Source: an uncultured Clostridia bacterium
GTDB taxonomy: Bacteria > Bacillota > Clostridia > Oscillospirales > Acutalibacteraceae
Length of the DNA: 64,000 nt
NCBI GenBank assembly: GCA_946183365.1
Contig: CAMHAH010000002.1
Location: forward strand, 124,001-188,000
Direction: 5' to 3'
A program made the translations under genes and the position numbers. Shown in pieces: positions 1 through 7,821 of the stretch. A model generated the notes under the pieces. It worked only from the letters and a program-made list of their open reading frames with translations. It did not search any database and was not told the DNA's origin. Each line of letters starts with the position of its first letter. Position 1 is the first letter of the stretch.

Positions 1-304
1 AGTCTATCGACGACGTTATGCCCTGAGTGATGAGGTCGGTTATCTTCTGTATCTGCTTGGGGCCTATCAGCGCGATTATCGTGCCTATGACGGCGCAGGT
101 CATAGCTACGATGGTAGCCGGCATCTGGGGCTTCGCGTAAGCTATCATCTTCTTCCACGCCGCGCCGAAGTTATCCGAGCGCTCGGTGACTACGCCCCTC
201 GGGCCGCCCATGCCTTTCTGGGCCTGTGGGCGCTTTGAACCGGCGCCTATCAGGGCTTCGCGCTCTTTCTTTATGTATTTGGGCTTGGAGTTGTTATCAG
301 ACAT
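1..304 (-). CDS. ABC transporter permease/ATP-binding protein, N-terminal part (cut by window edge)
   Basis: The ATG lies at 304-302 on the minus strand and the frame stays open to base 1. About 100 residues are visible: a charged, glycine-rich start (MSDNNSKPKYIKK...) and then a first membrane segment (MPATIVAMTCAVIGTIIALIG). It overlaps the end of the upstream exporter subunit by 8 bases, which implies translational coupling. Two adjacent permease-ATPase half-transporters behind a MarR gene is the usual layout of a heterodimeric exporter. The ATPase domain is outside the window, so the identification rests on the N-terminus and on context. Confidence 0.75.
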   Translation of the reverse strand, partial: MSDNNSKPKYIKKEREALIGAGSKRPQAQKGMGGPRGVVTERSDNFGAAWKKMIAYAKPQMPATIVAMTCAVIGTIIALIGPKQIQKITDLITQGITSSID

Positions 305-2060
305 TGTTCAGTTCCTCCTCTCCAAGCTGTGATAAGCCTATTTCGTGATAGATACTGCAGGTCTTGAGCAGCTCCTTGTGCTTGCCTATGGCGGCAATCC
401 TGCCCTCGTCGAGCACGATTATCTTATCGGCGTCCTTGATGGTGCCGATACGCTGGGCAACGATGATATTGGTGACGCCCTTTGTCTGCTGTTTCAACGC
501 GTCTCTGAGCTGTCGGTCGGTCTTATAGTCGAGAGCAGAGAAGCTGTCGTCGAATATCAGTATCTCGGGGTCGCGGCATACCGCTCTGGCTATGCACAGG
601 CGCTGCTTCTGACCGCCGCTGAGGTTTGAGCCGCCCTGAGCTACGGGGTGCTCATAGCCCTCGGGATAATTCTCCACTATATCCTTTGCCTGAGCTATCT
701 CTACGGCGCGCTTTACGTCGTCCTCGGTGTAGCCCTCTGTGCCGTTGCTGCCCATAGCTACGTTGGTGTTGACCGTACCCGAGAAGAGCACCGCTCTCTG
801 GGGCACATAGCCTATCTTGTTATGCAGCTGCTCGAGGGTGTAGTCGCGGACGTTCACGCCGTCTACCAGCACCTCGCCCTCGGTAGCGTCATAAAAACGC
901 GGGATTAGGTTTATCATGGTCGATTTGCCGCAGCCCGTCGAGCCGATGATGGCTACGGTCTCACCCTTTTTGGCGGTGAAGCTGATGTTCTCGAGCACAT
1001 TGTCGGCGGCGTCGGGATAACGGAAGCTTACGTTGCGGAATTCTATCTCGCCCTTTGCGTCGGTATGGTCTACACCCTTGCCGTCTTTTACGCTCGACTC
1101 GGTGTCTATTACCTCGTTGATACGCTTAGCCGCGACCATAGAGCGCGGTCCCATGATGAAGATCATGTTCAGCATCATGAACGCCATGATCACCATCAGC
1201 GCGTACTGTGAGAATACCGTCATATCAAGGAAGAGCTCTGCCTTGCCCTGCAGGGGAGCATCGTTGATGAGGTAAGCTCCTATCCAGTATACTATCAGCG
1301 ACAGACCGTTCATGACCAGCATCATAGAGGGCATCATTATCGACATTATGCGGTGAGCCTTCATGTTGTTGTTCGTTATATCTATGTTAGCCTTCTCGAA
1401 TTTCGCCTTCTGGTATTCCTCCGCGTTGTAGGCGCGGACTACTCTCAGACCCGTGAGGTTCTCGCGGGTGATACGGTTGATGTTATCGGTCAGCGTCTGT
1501 ATGCGCTTGAACAGCGGATGGGCAAAGAGGAAGCAAATACCCAGCACTATCAGCACCAGAATGACCGCGACAGCCGCCGAGAAGGTCCATTCGACGCTTT
1601 TGTCGGCTATCTTGGTGACGGCGAGCACCGCCATCAGCGGAGCGCGTACGATTACCATCAGTCCGAATACGATGATGGTCTGTACCTGAGTGATATCGTT
1701 TGACGAGCGGGTAATCAGCGAGGCTGTCGAGAAGCGGTTTATCTCAGCCATAGAGAAGCCCTCTACCGCGTCATAGAGCTTCGCTCTGACGTTGAACGAG
1801 TAGTTGGCGGCTAAGAAGCCCGATATCACCGTGACCAGCACGCTTACCAAAAGGCTCGCCAGAGCGCACAGCAGCATCTTGCCGCCCGCCCATAAGAGGT
1901 CGCCTATCTCTGAGCCGGGTATAATAAGCAGCTCGGTGATGTCCTTCATGTACTCGGGCATCAAGAGCTCCAGCCATACCGACAGCCCTATCAGCACGAT
2001 CGAGGCGGCTACCGCCAGCCAGTCGCGCTTAGTAAAATGTCGTACAATATTGAATTTCAT
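297..2060 (-). CDS. ABC exporter half-transporter (permease fused to ATPase)
   Basis: A 587-residue half-transporter. The first ~320 residues carry six hydrophobic membrane segments, and the rest is an ABC ATPase. Walker A reads IGSTGCGKST, the signature LSGGQKQR, Walker B ILIFDDSFSALD, and the H-loop position reads VAQRIGTI, with Gln where His is usual. A missing switch histidine is typical of the degenerate site in one subunit of heterodimeric multidrug exporters; that is an inference here. A good ribosome site (GAGGTG) precedes the ATG. It lies between a MarR regulator and a second half-transporter, so the two subunits probably pair and export a drug or peptide. The substrate cannot be read from the sequence. 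Confidence 0.93.
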   Translation of the reverse strand: MKFNIVRHFTKRDWLAVAASIVLIGLSVWLELLMPEYMKDITELLIIPGSEIGDLLWAGGKMLLCALASLLVSVLVTVISGFLAANYSFNVRAKLYDAVEGFSMAEINRFSTASLITRSSNDITQVQTIIVFGLMVIVRAPLMAVLAVTKIADKSVEWTFSAAVAVILVLIVLGICFLFAHPLFKRIQTLTDNINRITRENLTGLRVVRAYNAEEYQKAKFEKANIDITNNNMKAHRIMSIMMPSMMLVMNGLSLIVYWIGAYLINDAPLQGKAELFLDMTVFSQYALMVIMAFMMLNMIFIMGPRSMVAAKRINEVIDTESSVKDGKGVDHTDAKGEIEFRNVSFRYPDAADNVLENISFTAKKGETVAIIGSTGCGKSTMINLIPRFYDATEGEVLVDGVNVRDYTLEQLHNKIGYVPQRAVLFSGTVNTNVAMGSNGTEGYTEDDVKRAVEIAQAKDIVENYPEGYEHPVAQGGSNLSGGQKQRLCIARAVCRDPEILIFDDSFSALDYKTDRQLRDALKQQTKGVTNIIVAQRIGTIKDADKIIVLDEGRIAAIGKHKELLKTCSIYHEIGLSQLGEEELNNV

Positions 2061-2110
2061 CTTTTCACCTCGGATATATACTATACTAAGTATACGTTTA
2101 TCAGTTTAAG

Positions 2111-2545
2111 TCAATTCTGCGGCTTCGCGCCGTCGATCTTATGCAGCAGGATTATAAGCTGCTGTTTCTCATCCTCACTCAGCTCCCGGAATATCTCCGC
2201 GAACCTCTTTTTAGTCTCGCCCTTTATCTCTTCGGCGCGTTTCTTTCCGCTTTCGGTGAGCGAGAGCAGGGTGGCGCGTCTGTCGGCGGGGTCGGTCGAG
2301 CGGGTTATCAGTCCGTCCGCCTCGAGCTTGTTCAGCATCTCCGACAGGGTCGAGGGGCTGACCCTGAACGCCTCCGCGAGACGGTTCTGGCGCATACTGC
2401 CGTCGCTGTCACAGAGGATAGCGAGGATTATCTCTCTCTTTACGGCGGGTCCGCAATTCCTGCTGTCGTCCGGTTTATGCGCGCGCATAGCCTGACCCGC
2501 GCTCCTCAGAGCGTCAAACAGCAAAAAGTCGGTCTCCTTCTTCAT
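2111..2545 (-). CDS. MarR-family transcriptional regulator of the exporter operon
   Basis: A winged-helix regulator of 144 residues. The start at 2545 is chosen because AAGGAG sits just upstream (2550-2558); a longer reading to 2662 would run across the promoter. The HTH/wing is visible as QNRLAEAFRVSPSTLSEMLNKLEADGLITRSTDPADRRATLLSLTESG, typical of MarR. It is first in an operon with the two ABC half-transporters (50 bases to the next start). A promoter flanked by two TTCG-N4-CGAA palindromes lies directly upstream, so autorepression is likely. The inducing ligand is unknown. Confidence 0.9.
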   Translation of the reverse strand: MKKETDFLLFDALRSAGQAMRAHKPDDSRNCGPAVKREIILAILCDSDGSMRQNRLAEAFRVSPSTLSEMLNKLEADGLITRSTDPADRRATLLSLTESGKKRAEEIKGETKKRFAEIFRELSEDEKQQLIILLHKIDGAKPQN

Positions 2546-2561
2546 TATTTCATCTCCTTGT

Positions 2562-2621
2562 TTCGGATACGAACTGATTTTAGCACAAGTATAACGCTCT
2601 GTCAATATGTTCGTGTACGAA
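2562..2621 (-). promoter_or_regulatory. marR promoter with two flanking palindromic operators
   Basis: On the minus strand a -35 TTGACA (2605-2600), a 17-base spacer and a -10 TAAAAT (2582-2577) form a near-consensus promoter. Palindromes TTCGTACACGAA (2621-2610) and TTCGTATCCGAA (2573-2562) sit just upstream of the -35 and just downstream of the -10. Both fit TTCG-N4-CGAA. The arrangement suits autorepression by the MarR protein encoded downstream; binding is inferred. Confidence 0.65.
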
Positions 2622-2820
2622 TTATTTGTAAACGTACTAATATTGTCGAAACAGCGTGACACAGTTTTTTAAAAAGCCCATACAATGTGACAGACAGCGA
2701 GGTATTTTGACCTTGTGTCCGTTTATTCTCCGCTATACCAAATGTATACCGGTAACAAAAAAATCGGAAAATCATGTTAAAAATATGTCATTTTCGAGAT
2801 TGCAAATGCCGCCGATTTTC

Positions 2821-2849
2821 TTGACTATTGCGCTTTAATGTAGTAAAAT
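2821..2849 (+). promoter_or_regulatory. Promoter of the membrane pyrophosphatase gene
   Basis: TTGACT (2821-2826), a 17-base spacer and TAAAAT (2844-2849) match the sigma-A consensus. They lie 35 bases before the ATG, which has its own AAGAAAGGAG ribosome site. Confidence 0.6.
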
Positions 2850-2883
2850 TAAGGTTACGTTAAGAAAGGAGACGTAGAATTAT

Positions 2884-4992
2884 ATGGATATTTATCTTGT
2901 AATTGCTATCTTCGTAGGCGCTGTTTTAGCTCTTGTGTTCGCGCTTATCATGGCAAAGCGCGTCATGAGCTTTGACGAAGGCACCGATAAGATGAAGAAG
3001 ATCTCTGCTTCCATCCGTTCGGGCGCTAACGCCTACCTGAAAAGACAATACACGATAGTATTGATCTTCTTTGTGGTAATGTTCGTTATTTTGGGTGCGA
3101 TGGCTATCTTCGGCCTGCTTACCCCGTATGTGCCCTTCGCCTTTGTTACGGGCGGTTTCTTCTCGGGTCTGTCGGGCTTTGTCGGTATGAAGATCGCTAC
3201 AGCGGCTAACGCGCGTACAGCTAACGCCTGCCGCACAGGTCTGAACAAGGGTCTTAGGGTCGCTTTCTCGGCGGGCTCGGTAATGGGCTTCACCGTAGTC
3301 GGTCTGGGACTTCTCGATATCTCGATCTGGTTCACACTCTTGAAGTATGTATTCAACCTTGACGCTTCGGGTATCACCTCCGCAATGCTCACCTTCGGTA
3401 TGGGCGCGTCATCAATGGCTCTGTTCGCGAGAGTCGGCGGCGGTATCTTCACCAAAGCGGCTGACGTAGGCGCCGACCTCGTCGGTAAGGTCGAGGCGGG
3501 CATCCCGGAGGATGACCCCCGTAACCCCGCTGTTATCGCCGATAACGTAGGCGATAATGTCGGCGACGTAGCCGGTATGGGAGCTGACCTTTATGAGAGC
3601 TATGTAGGCTCTGTTATCTCCTGCGCCGCTCTGGGCGTAGCCGCTTTCTCGGGCAACGGCGATATGCAGTTCAAGGCTATGGCTATCCCGATGATAATGG
3701 CGGCTCTGGGTATCGTATGCTCCATCATCGGTTCGTTCTTTGTCCGTACAGGTGAGAAGGCTGAGCAGAAGCTGCTCTTAAAGGCTCTCTCCCGCGGTAC
3801 CAACCTCGCCGCTATCCTTATCGCGGTAGCTGCTTTCCCGCTTATCTATTTCATCCTCGGCGCTGAGCACTGGACCCTCTACTGGTCTGTATTGGCAGGT
3901 CTTGTCGCGGGCGTGCTCATCGGTAAATCCACCGAGTATTTTACATCAGACAGCTATAATCCGACCAAGAAGCTCGCGGCTAAGTCCGAGACAGGCTCCG
4001 CCACCATCATCATCGGCGGCTTGGGTCTGGGTATGCTCTCTACCGCTATCCCGATCGTTATCGTAGGTATCGCGGTACTGGTATCCTTCTTTGTTTCCGG
4101 CGGCACTATCGAGGCTCCTCAGATGGGTCTGTACGGTATCGCTCTCGCCGCTGTAGGTATGCTCTCTACTCTGGGTATCACCCTCGCTACCGACGCTTAC
4201 GGTCCCGTTGCCGATAACGCGGGCGGTATCGCTGAGATGAGCGGTCTCGAGCCTGAGGTAAGAGAGAGGACAGACGCCCTCGACTCTCTGGGCAACACCA
4301 CAGCCGCTACCGGCAAGGGCTTCGCTATCGGTTCTGCCGCGCTCACCGCTCTGGCTCTCATCGCTTCTTATATCGATAAGGTCAAGAGTATGCCTCAGAC
4401 CACCGGTATCGATTACGGCAGCTTCAGCGTAATGAACCCGCTGGTACTTATCGGTCTGTTTATCGGCGCTTGTCTGCCGTTCGTATTCGCCGCTCTTACC
4501 ATGGACGCTGTCGGCAGAGCCGCTCAGAGCGTTGTTATCGAGGTAAGACGTCAGTTCAAGAGCATCAAGGGTCTTATGGACGGCAAGGCTGATCCCGACT
4601 ACGCGAAGTGCGTAGATATGTGCTCCCGTTCTTCTCTTAAAGAGATGATCCTGCCCACCGTCATCGCTATAGTCGTACCGGTCGTCGTTGGTCTGGTACT
4701 GGGCTTCTACGGTGTTGTAGGTATGCTCGCGGGCGCTACAGCCTCGGGCTTCTTGCTCGCTATCTTCATGTCGAACTCCGGCGGCGCCTGGGATAACGCC
4801 AAGAAGTTTATCGAAGCCGGCAACCACGGCGGTAAGGGCTCCGATCAGCACAAGGCTGCTGTAGTCGGCGATACCGTAGGTGATCCCTTCAAGGATACCT
4901 CGGGTCCCTCTATCAACATCCTTATCAAGCTGCTCTCGATGGTCTCCATCGTATTCGCCGCTCTGGTAGTACAGGTACATATCTTCGGATAA
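2884..4992 (+). CDS. hppA: Membrane-bound ion-translocating pyrophosphatase
   Basis: A 702-residue, highly hydrophobic protein with about 16 membrane segments, the normal size of the family. It hydrolyses cytoplasmic pyrophosphate and pumps H+ or Na+ across the membrane. The catalytic loop is visible as DVGADLVGKVEAGIPEDDPRN followed by NPAVIADNVGDNVGD, and the late acidic motif as VVGDTVGDPFKDTSGPS. The segment GNTTAATGKGFAIG has alanine where K+-independent enzymes carry lysine, so it belongs to the K+-dependent class, which includes many Na+ pumps. Whether this one pumps Na+ or H+ is not decided here. It is a single-gene unit with its own promoter and a terminator at 5024. Confidence 0.96.
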   Translation: MDIYLVIAIFVGAVLALVFALIMAKRVMSFDEGTDKMKKISASIRSGANAYLKRQYTIVLIFFVVMFVILGAMAIFGLLTPYVPFAFVTGGFFSGLSGFVGMKIATAANARTANACRTGLNKGLRVAFSAGSVMGFTVVGLGLLDISIWFTLLKYVFNLDASGITSAMLTFGMGASSMALFARVGGGIFTKAADVGADLVGKVEAGIPEDDPRNPAVIADNVGDNVGDVAGMGADLYESYVGSVISCAALGVAAFSGNGDMQFKAMAIPMIMAALGIVCSIIGSFFVRTGEKAEQKLLLKALSRGTNLAAILIAVAAFPLIYFILGAEHWTLYWSVLAGLVAGVLIGKSTEYFTSDSYNPTKKLAAKSETGSATIIIGGLGLGMLSTAIPIVIVGIAVLVSFFVSGGTIEAPQMGLYGIALAAVGMLSTLGITLATDAYGPVADNAGGIAEMSGLEPEVRERTDALDSLGNTTAATGKGFAIGSAALTALALIASYIDKVKSMPQTTGIDYGSFSVMNPLVLIGLFIGACLPFVFAALTMDAVGRAAQSVVIEVRRQFKSIKGLMDGKADPDYAKCVDMCSRSSLKEMILPTVIAIVVPVVVGLVLGFYGVVGMLAGATASGFLLAIFMSNSGGAWDNAKKFIEAGNHGGKGSDQHKAAVVGDTVGDPFKDTSGPSINILIKLLSMVSIVFAALVVQVHIFG

Positions 4993-5023
4993 TACTTGAT
5001 ACATTTAATAACGTATAATATTC

Positions 5024-5053
5024 GGGCAGGTGCTTTTCGGCGCCTGCCCTTTT
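5024..5053 (+). terminator. Rho-independent terminator of hppA
   Basis: GGGCAGGTGC pairs with GCGCCTGCCC (one G-T wobble) around a short loop, followed by TTTT. It starts 32 bases after the hppA stop. Confidence 0.85.
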
Positions 5054-5376
5054 AGTATCAGATGTAGATCTATCGAACACCTTTTGCAGGATACACGTTT
5101 ATATTTTTATCTGAGAATTATAATCGGGAGAGATCCGCAAACACAAAATCTTGTGTAAAAACAGCTATTTTTCTCCAAAATATATTAAAAACAGGTTTAT
5201 TTTCTATCGGGAATTAACGGTTACAAAGTGAAATATTTTTTATTCAAAAAGGAATTAACGGTTAATAAACTGATATGAATATTCGTAACCTGTAACTGGA
5301 TTTCGGGCGATATCTCTGCTACAATATACTTGTAGGAAATAAAACAACTGTTCGAATAATTATAGGAGATGATCGC
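5054..5376 (+). promoter_or_regulatory. AT-rich intergenic region with a 14-bp direct repeat
   Basis: No gene is supported on either strand. GGAATTAACGGTTA occurs twice in direct orientation (5210-5223 and 5251-5264, 41 bp apart, about four helical turns) upstream of the small gene at 5377. This could be a two-site operator. A ribosome site (TAGGAGATG) lies at 5363-5371. Confidence 0.4.
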
Positions 5377-5544
5377 ATGAAAATCAATGTAAAGGGAGAA
5401 CACGTGTCAGAGAAAATAATAAATATGTATGTGAACGAGCTTGTCAAGGCTCACCCCGACAAGAATATCAGCTCGGTGGATATCATCGTACAGGGCGACA
5501 GCCTGAAGGTCAGGCTCATGCACGACCTCGACCGCACCGCTTGA
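5377..5544 (+). CDS. Small conserved-looking protein, unknown function (55 aa)
   Basis: The ATG at 5377 follows TAGGAGATGATCGC, a good ribosome site. The product reads MKINVKGEHVSEKIINMYVN and ends MHDLDRTA. It is charged, has no membrane segment, and probably forms a small alpha/beta fold. The good ribosome site, normal codon use and a strong terminator just downstream support it as real. I do not recognise a family. Confidence 0.6.
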   Translation: MKINVKGEHVSEKIINMYVNELVKAHPDKNISSVDIIVQGDSLKVRLMHDLDRTA

Positions 5545-5617
5545 AGGGAGAGCGGCGAGGATATTCCGCAGATAACCTTTGAATAAGCTTATTACTCATT
5601 AAGATACAGTATACAAG

Positions 5618-5647
5618 ACCGCCGCTCTTCGCGGCGGTTTCTTCTTT
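5618..5647 (+). terminator. Rho-independent terminator
   Basis: ACCGCCGC-TCTTC-GCGGCGGT is a perfect 8-bp stem followed by TTCTTCTTT. It ends the small gene at 5377. Confidence 0.8.
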
Positions 5648-5670
5648 GTCTGTATTACGTGCATACAATA

Positions 5671-5690
5671 ATACTAAGTAGCAATAAAAC
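5671..5690 (-). repeat. Dispersed 20-bp repeat, copy 1
   Basis: ATACTAAGTAGCAATAAAAC on the plus strand recurs with one mismatch at 13212-13231 and inverted at 17715-17734. In those two copies it forms the end of a larger repeat element. Confidence 0.6.
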
Positions 5691-5721
5691 AGCCGACCCG
5701 CACCCTCCGGCGCGGATCGGC
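5684..5721 (-). terminator. Terminator of the FN3-repeat gene
   Basis: On the minus strand GCCGATCCGC pairs with GCGGGTCGGC across a short loop and runs into TGTTTTATTGC. The T-rich tail is part of a 20-bp dispersed repeat (see 5671-5690). Confidence 0.65.
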
Positions 5722-5744
5722 ATATTTACTGTTTATCAGACCTT

Positions 5745-7559
5745 TTATTTAGCGGGAGTATATCTTATCGATTTACCTGCGCGGTAGTCGCTTGTAAAAG
5801 CGGTACCGTCAGAGTTTATACAGCGTACGGTGTAGGTGTAGTTGCTGCCAGACCTTACATCTGTGTCGATATACGATGTCGAGGTCGTGTCGACCATGCG
5901 CGTCCAGCCGTTCCTGCCGTAGTAGTATATTCGGTACTTAACAGCGCCTCTTACCGACGGCCAGCTTATCCTTACGCCGTTCTTAGCGTTAGATAGGCTG
6001 AATGACGGAGCGGTGATATACTGCAGCTTTTTACCGGGGCGATAATCGCTTGTATAGGCTGTGCCGTTAGAGTTTATACAGCGTACGGTATAGGTGTAGT
6101 TGTTGCCAGACCTTACATCTGTGTCGATATACGATGTCGAGGTCGTGTCGACCATGCGCGTCCAGCCGTTCCTGCCGTAGTAGTATATTCGGTACTTAAC
6201 AGCGCCTCTTACCGACGGCCAGCTTATCCTTACGCCGTTCTTAGCGTTAGATAGGCTGAATGACGGAGCGGTGATATACTGCAGCTTTTTACCGGGGCGA
6301 TAATCGCTTGTATAGGCTGTGCCGTTAGAGTTTATACAGCGTACGGTATAGGTGTAGTTGTTGCCCGACCTTACGTCTGTGTCGATATACGATGTCGAGG
6401 TCGTGTCGACCATGCGCGTCCAGCCTTTGCTGCCGTAGTAGAATATGCGGTATTTAGCCGCACCGTTAACGGCAGGCCAGCTTATCCTTACGCCGTCCTC
6501 AGCGTTAGATAGGCTGAACGACGGAGCTCTTACAAAGGTTATTCGGGCGCCCTCGCCGTCAAAGGAGCTCAAAAAGCGCGAGCCGTCGTCGGATATCGCT
6601 CTTACGGTATAGGTGTAGCTGCTGCCTGAGTATACGTCCTCATCTATATATGAGTTGCCCCATACGTCCGCCATGCGGGTCCAGCCGTTTCTGCCGCGGT
6701 AGTATACTCGGTATTTAGAGGCTCCGCTTACCTTAGTCCAAGAAATCTTTACGCCGTCCTCAGCGTTTGAAACGGTGAGATAAGGTATAGAGGTATATGC
6801 GGATGATCCGCCTGAGCCGCCGGAGGGCAGAGATGATTTTTCCGGGATCCACTCTACCCGTACGCCGGCCTCATTGATCGCCTTAGAAACATCACTCGTT
6901 GTAAGTCCGAGGCCATTGCCAATATCATCGATTATCATCTGGTCGCTCTTGCCGGAATATCTACGGACAGCATCGAGATTGGCGTTGTTGTAGTAATGGT
7001 TCCCGAGGAAATTCACCATCATCATGTAGGCTGTTGTGTTAGATGGGATTGTCTCACCTATAACATGACCTATAGACGTTATCCGCTTATACGGACCCAG
7101 TTTGCTATTCTTCCATCTTGCTTCTAAAACGGCTTTGGCTGAGTCAGAGGGGCTTTCTATTCTGTTGTCGGTTACATAAGCGGTATCGCCCAGACAGGAG
7201 GTATCAAAAATAAGGTCATAAGTCTGAGCGTTAGAAGCCTTATCGTTCATGATAAGACCATACTGCTTACCGCTCTCAAGACCCAGGCTGCTGGGATCAA
7301 ATGACCATGTGCCGTCGCCGTTGTCAACACCAGCGAGTTTTTTTGAACCCCAAGGCTTGAGCTCGCCTCCACCGAGCTCATAGATATAGAACAGGATAGG
7401 ACCGGCCCATTTTGTTTTGGTATTGTCAAAATTCAGGCATTTTGATTTGTCAGTGTAGCCTGTCTGAGCCGTCTGTGTATCGGCGGCGGAAGTGTATATG
7501 ACCGCAGCTGATATGACCATCAGCAGTGCCAAAGTTACGGATAATAATCTTTTCAGCAT
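5745..7559 (-). CDS. Secreted protein with four C-terminal fibronectin-III-like repeats
   Basis: A 604-residue exported protein. It has a signal peptide (about residues 1-26, MLKRLLSVTLALLMVISAAV then ...YTSA-AD), an N-terminal region of ~230 residues of unrecognised fold, a Ser/Gly linker near residue 250 (SGGSGGSS), and four ~86-residue FN3-like repeats starting near residues 258, 343, 429 and 515. Each repeat carries NGVRISWPxVxGAxKYRIYY and SYIDTDVRSGxNYTYTVR. The last three are almost identical in DNA. No sortase signal or dockerin is visible. FN3 modules commonly act as spacers in secreted gut-bacterial enzymes and adhesins; carbohydrate binding by the N-terminal part is only a guess. 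GGAGGAG precedes the ATG. Confidence 0.85.
   Translation of the reverse strand: MLKRLLSVTLALLMVISAAVIYTSAADTQTAQTGYTDKSKCLNFDNTKTKWAGPILFYIYELGGGELKPWGSKKLAGVDNGDGTWSFDPSSLGLESGKQYGLIMNDKASNAQTYDLIFDTSCLGDTAYVTDNRIESPSDSAKAVLEARWKNSKLGPYKRITSIGHVIGETIPSNTTAYMMMVNFLGNHYYNNANLDAVRRYSGKSDQMIIDDIGNGLGLTTSDVSKAINEAGVRVEWIPEKSSLPSGGSGGSSAYTSIPYLTVSNAEDGVKISWTKVSGASKYRVYYRGRNGWTRMADVWGNSYIDEDVYSGSSYTYTVRAISDDGSRFLSSFDGEGARITFVRAPSFSLSNAEDGVRISWPAVNGAAKYRIFYYGSKGWTRMVDTTSTSYIDTDVRSGNNYTYTVRCINSNGTAYTSDYRPGKKLQYITAPSFSLSNAKNGVRISWPSVRGAVKYRIYYYGRNGWTRMVDTTSTSYIDTDVRSGNNYTYTVRCINSNGTAYTSDYRPGKKLQYITAPSFSLSNAKNGVRISWPSVRGAVKYRIYYYGRNGWTRMVDTTSTSYIDTDVRSGSNYTYTVRCINSDGTAFTSDYRAGKSIRYTPAK
5780..6560 (-). 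repeat. Tandem 258-bp repeats encoding FN3 modules
   Basis: The string AGTTTATACAGCGTACGGT recurs at 5813, 6071 and 6329, a period of exactly 258 bp (86 codons). Adjacent copies are nearly identical at silent positions too, which indicates recent duplication or gene conversion. Confidence 0.9.
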
Positions 7560-7721
7560 AATAACTCCTCCTTAATATCTTTACGATAGCAACATGATAT
7601 CATAATGCACTTAAAAGTTCAACATTTTTCAGTTTATTTTATGCAAGGGATATAAAACGATCAAAGCAATATCTCCCATAAGTTCAAAAACGCGCTAAGC
7701 CGTCGTATTATCTTATTTATA

Positions 7722-7750
7722 TTGCATTTTACGGCGATATGGATTATAAT
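7722..7750 (+). promoter_or_regulatory. Promoter of metG
   Basis: TTGCAT (7722-7727), a 17-base spacer and a perfect TATAAT (7745-7750), 71 bases before the ATG of the methionyl-tRNA synthetase gene. Confidence 0.65.
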
Positions 7751-7821
7751 AAATGTGTATGGAATTTTGCTGTCCATGCGGCGTATATGCCGTATCGGAC
7801 AGGCTATAGGAGTGAACGCCA

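Noticed and set aside
2037..2659. Plus-strand open frames across the marR gene
   Set aside because: They overlap marR fully and lack ribosome sites; MarR motifs on the minus strand are clear.
3946..5004. 352-codon minus-strand frame opposite hppA
   Set aside because: Antisense shadow of a strongly codon-biased, conserved gene; composition is unnatural.
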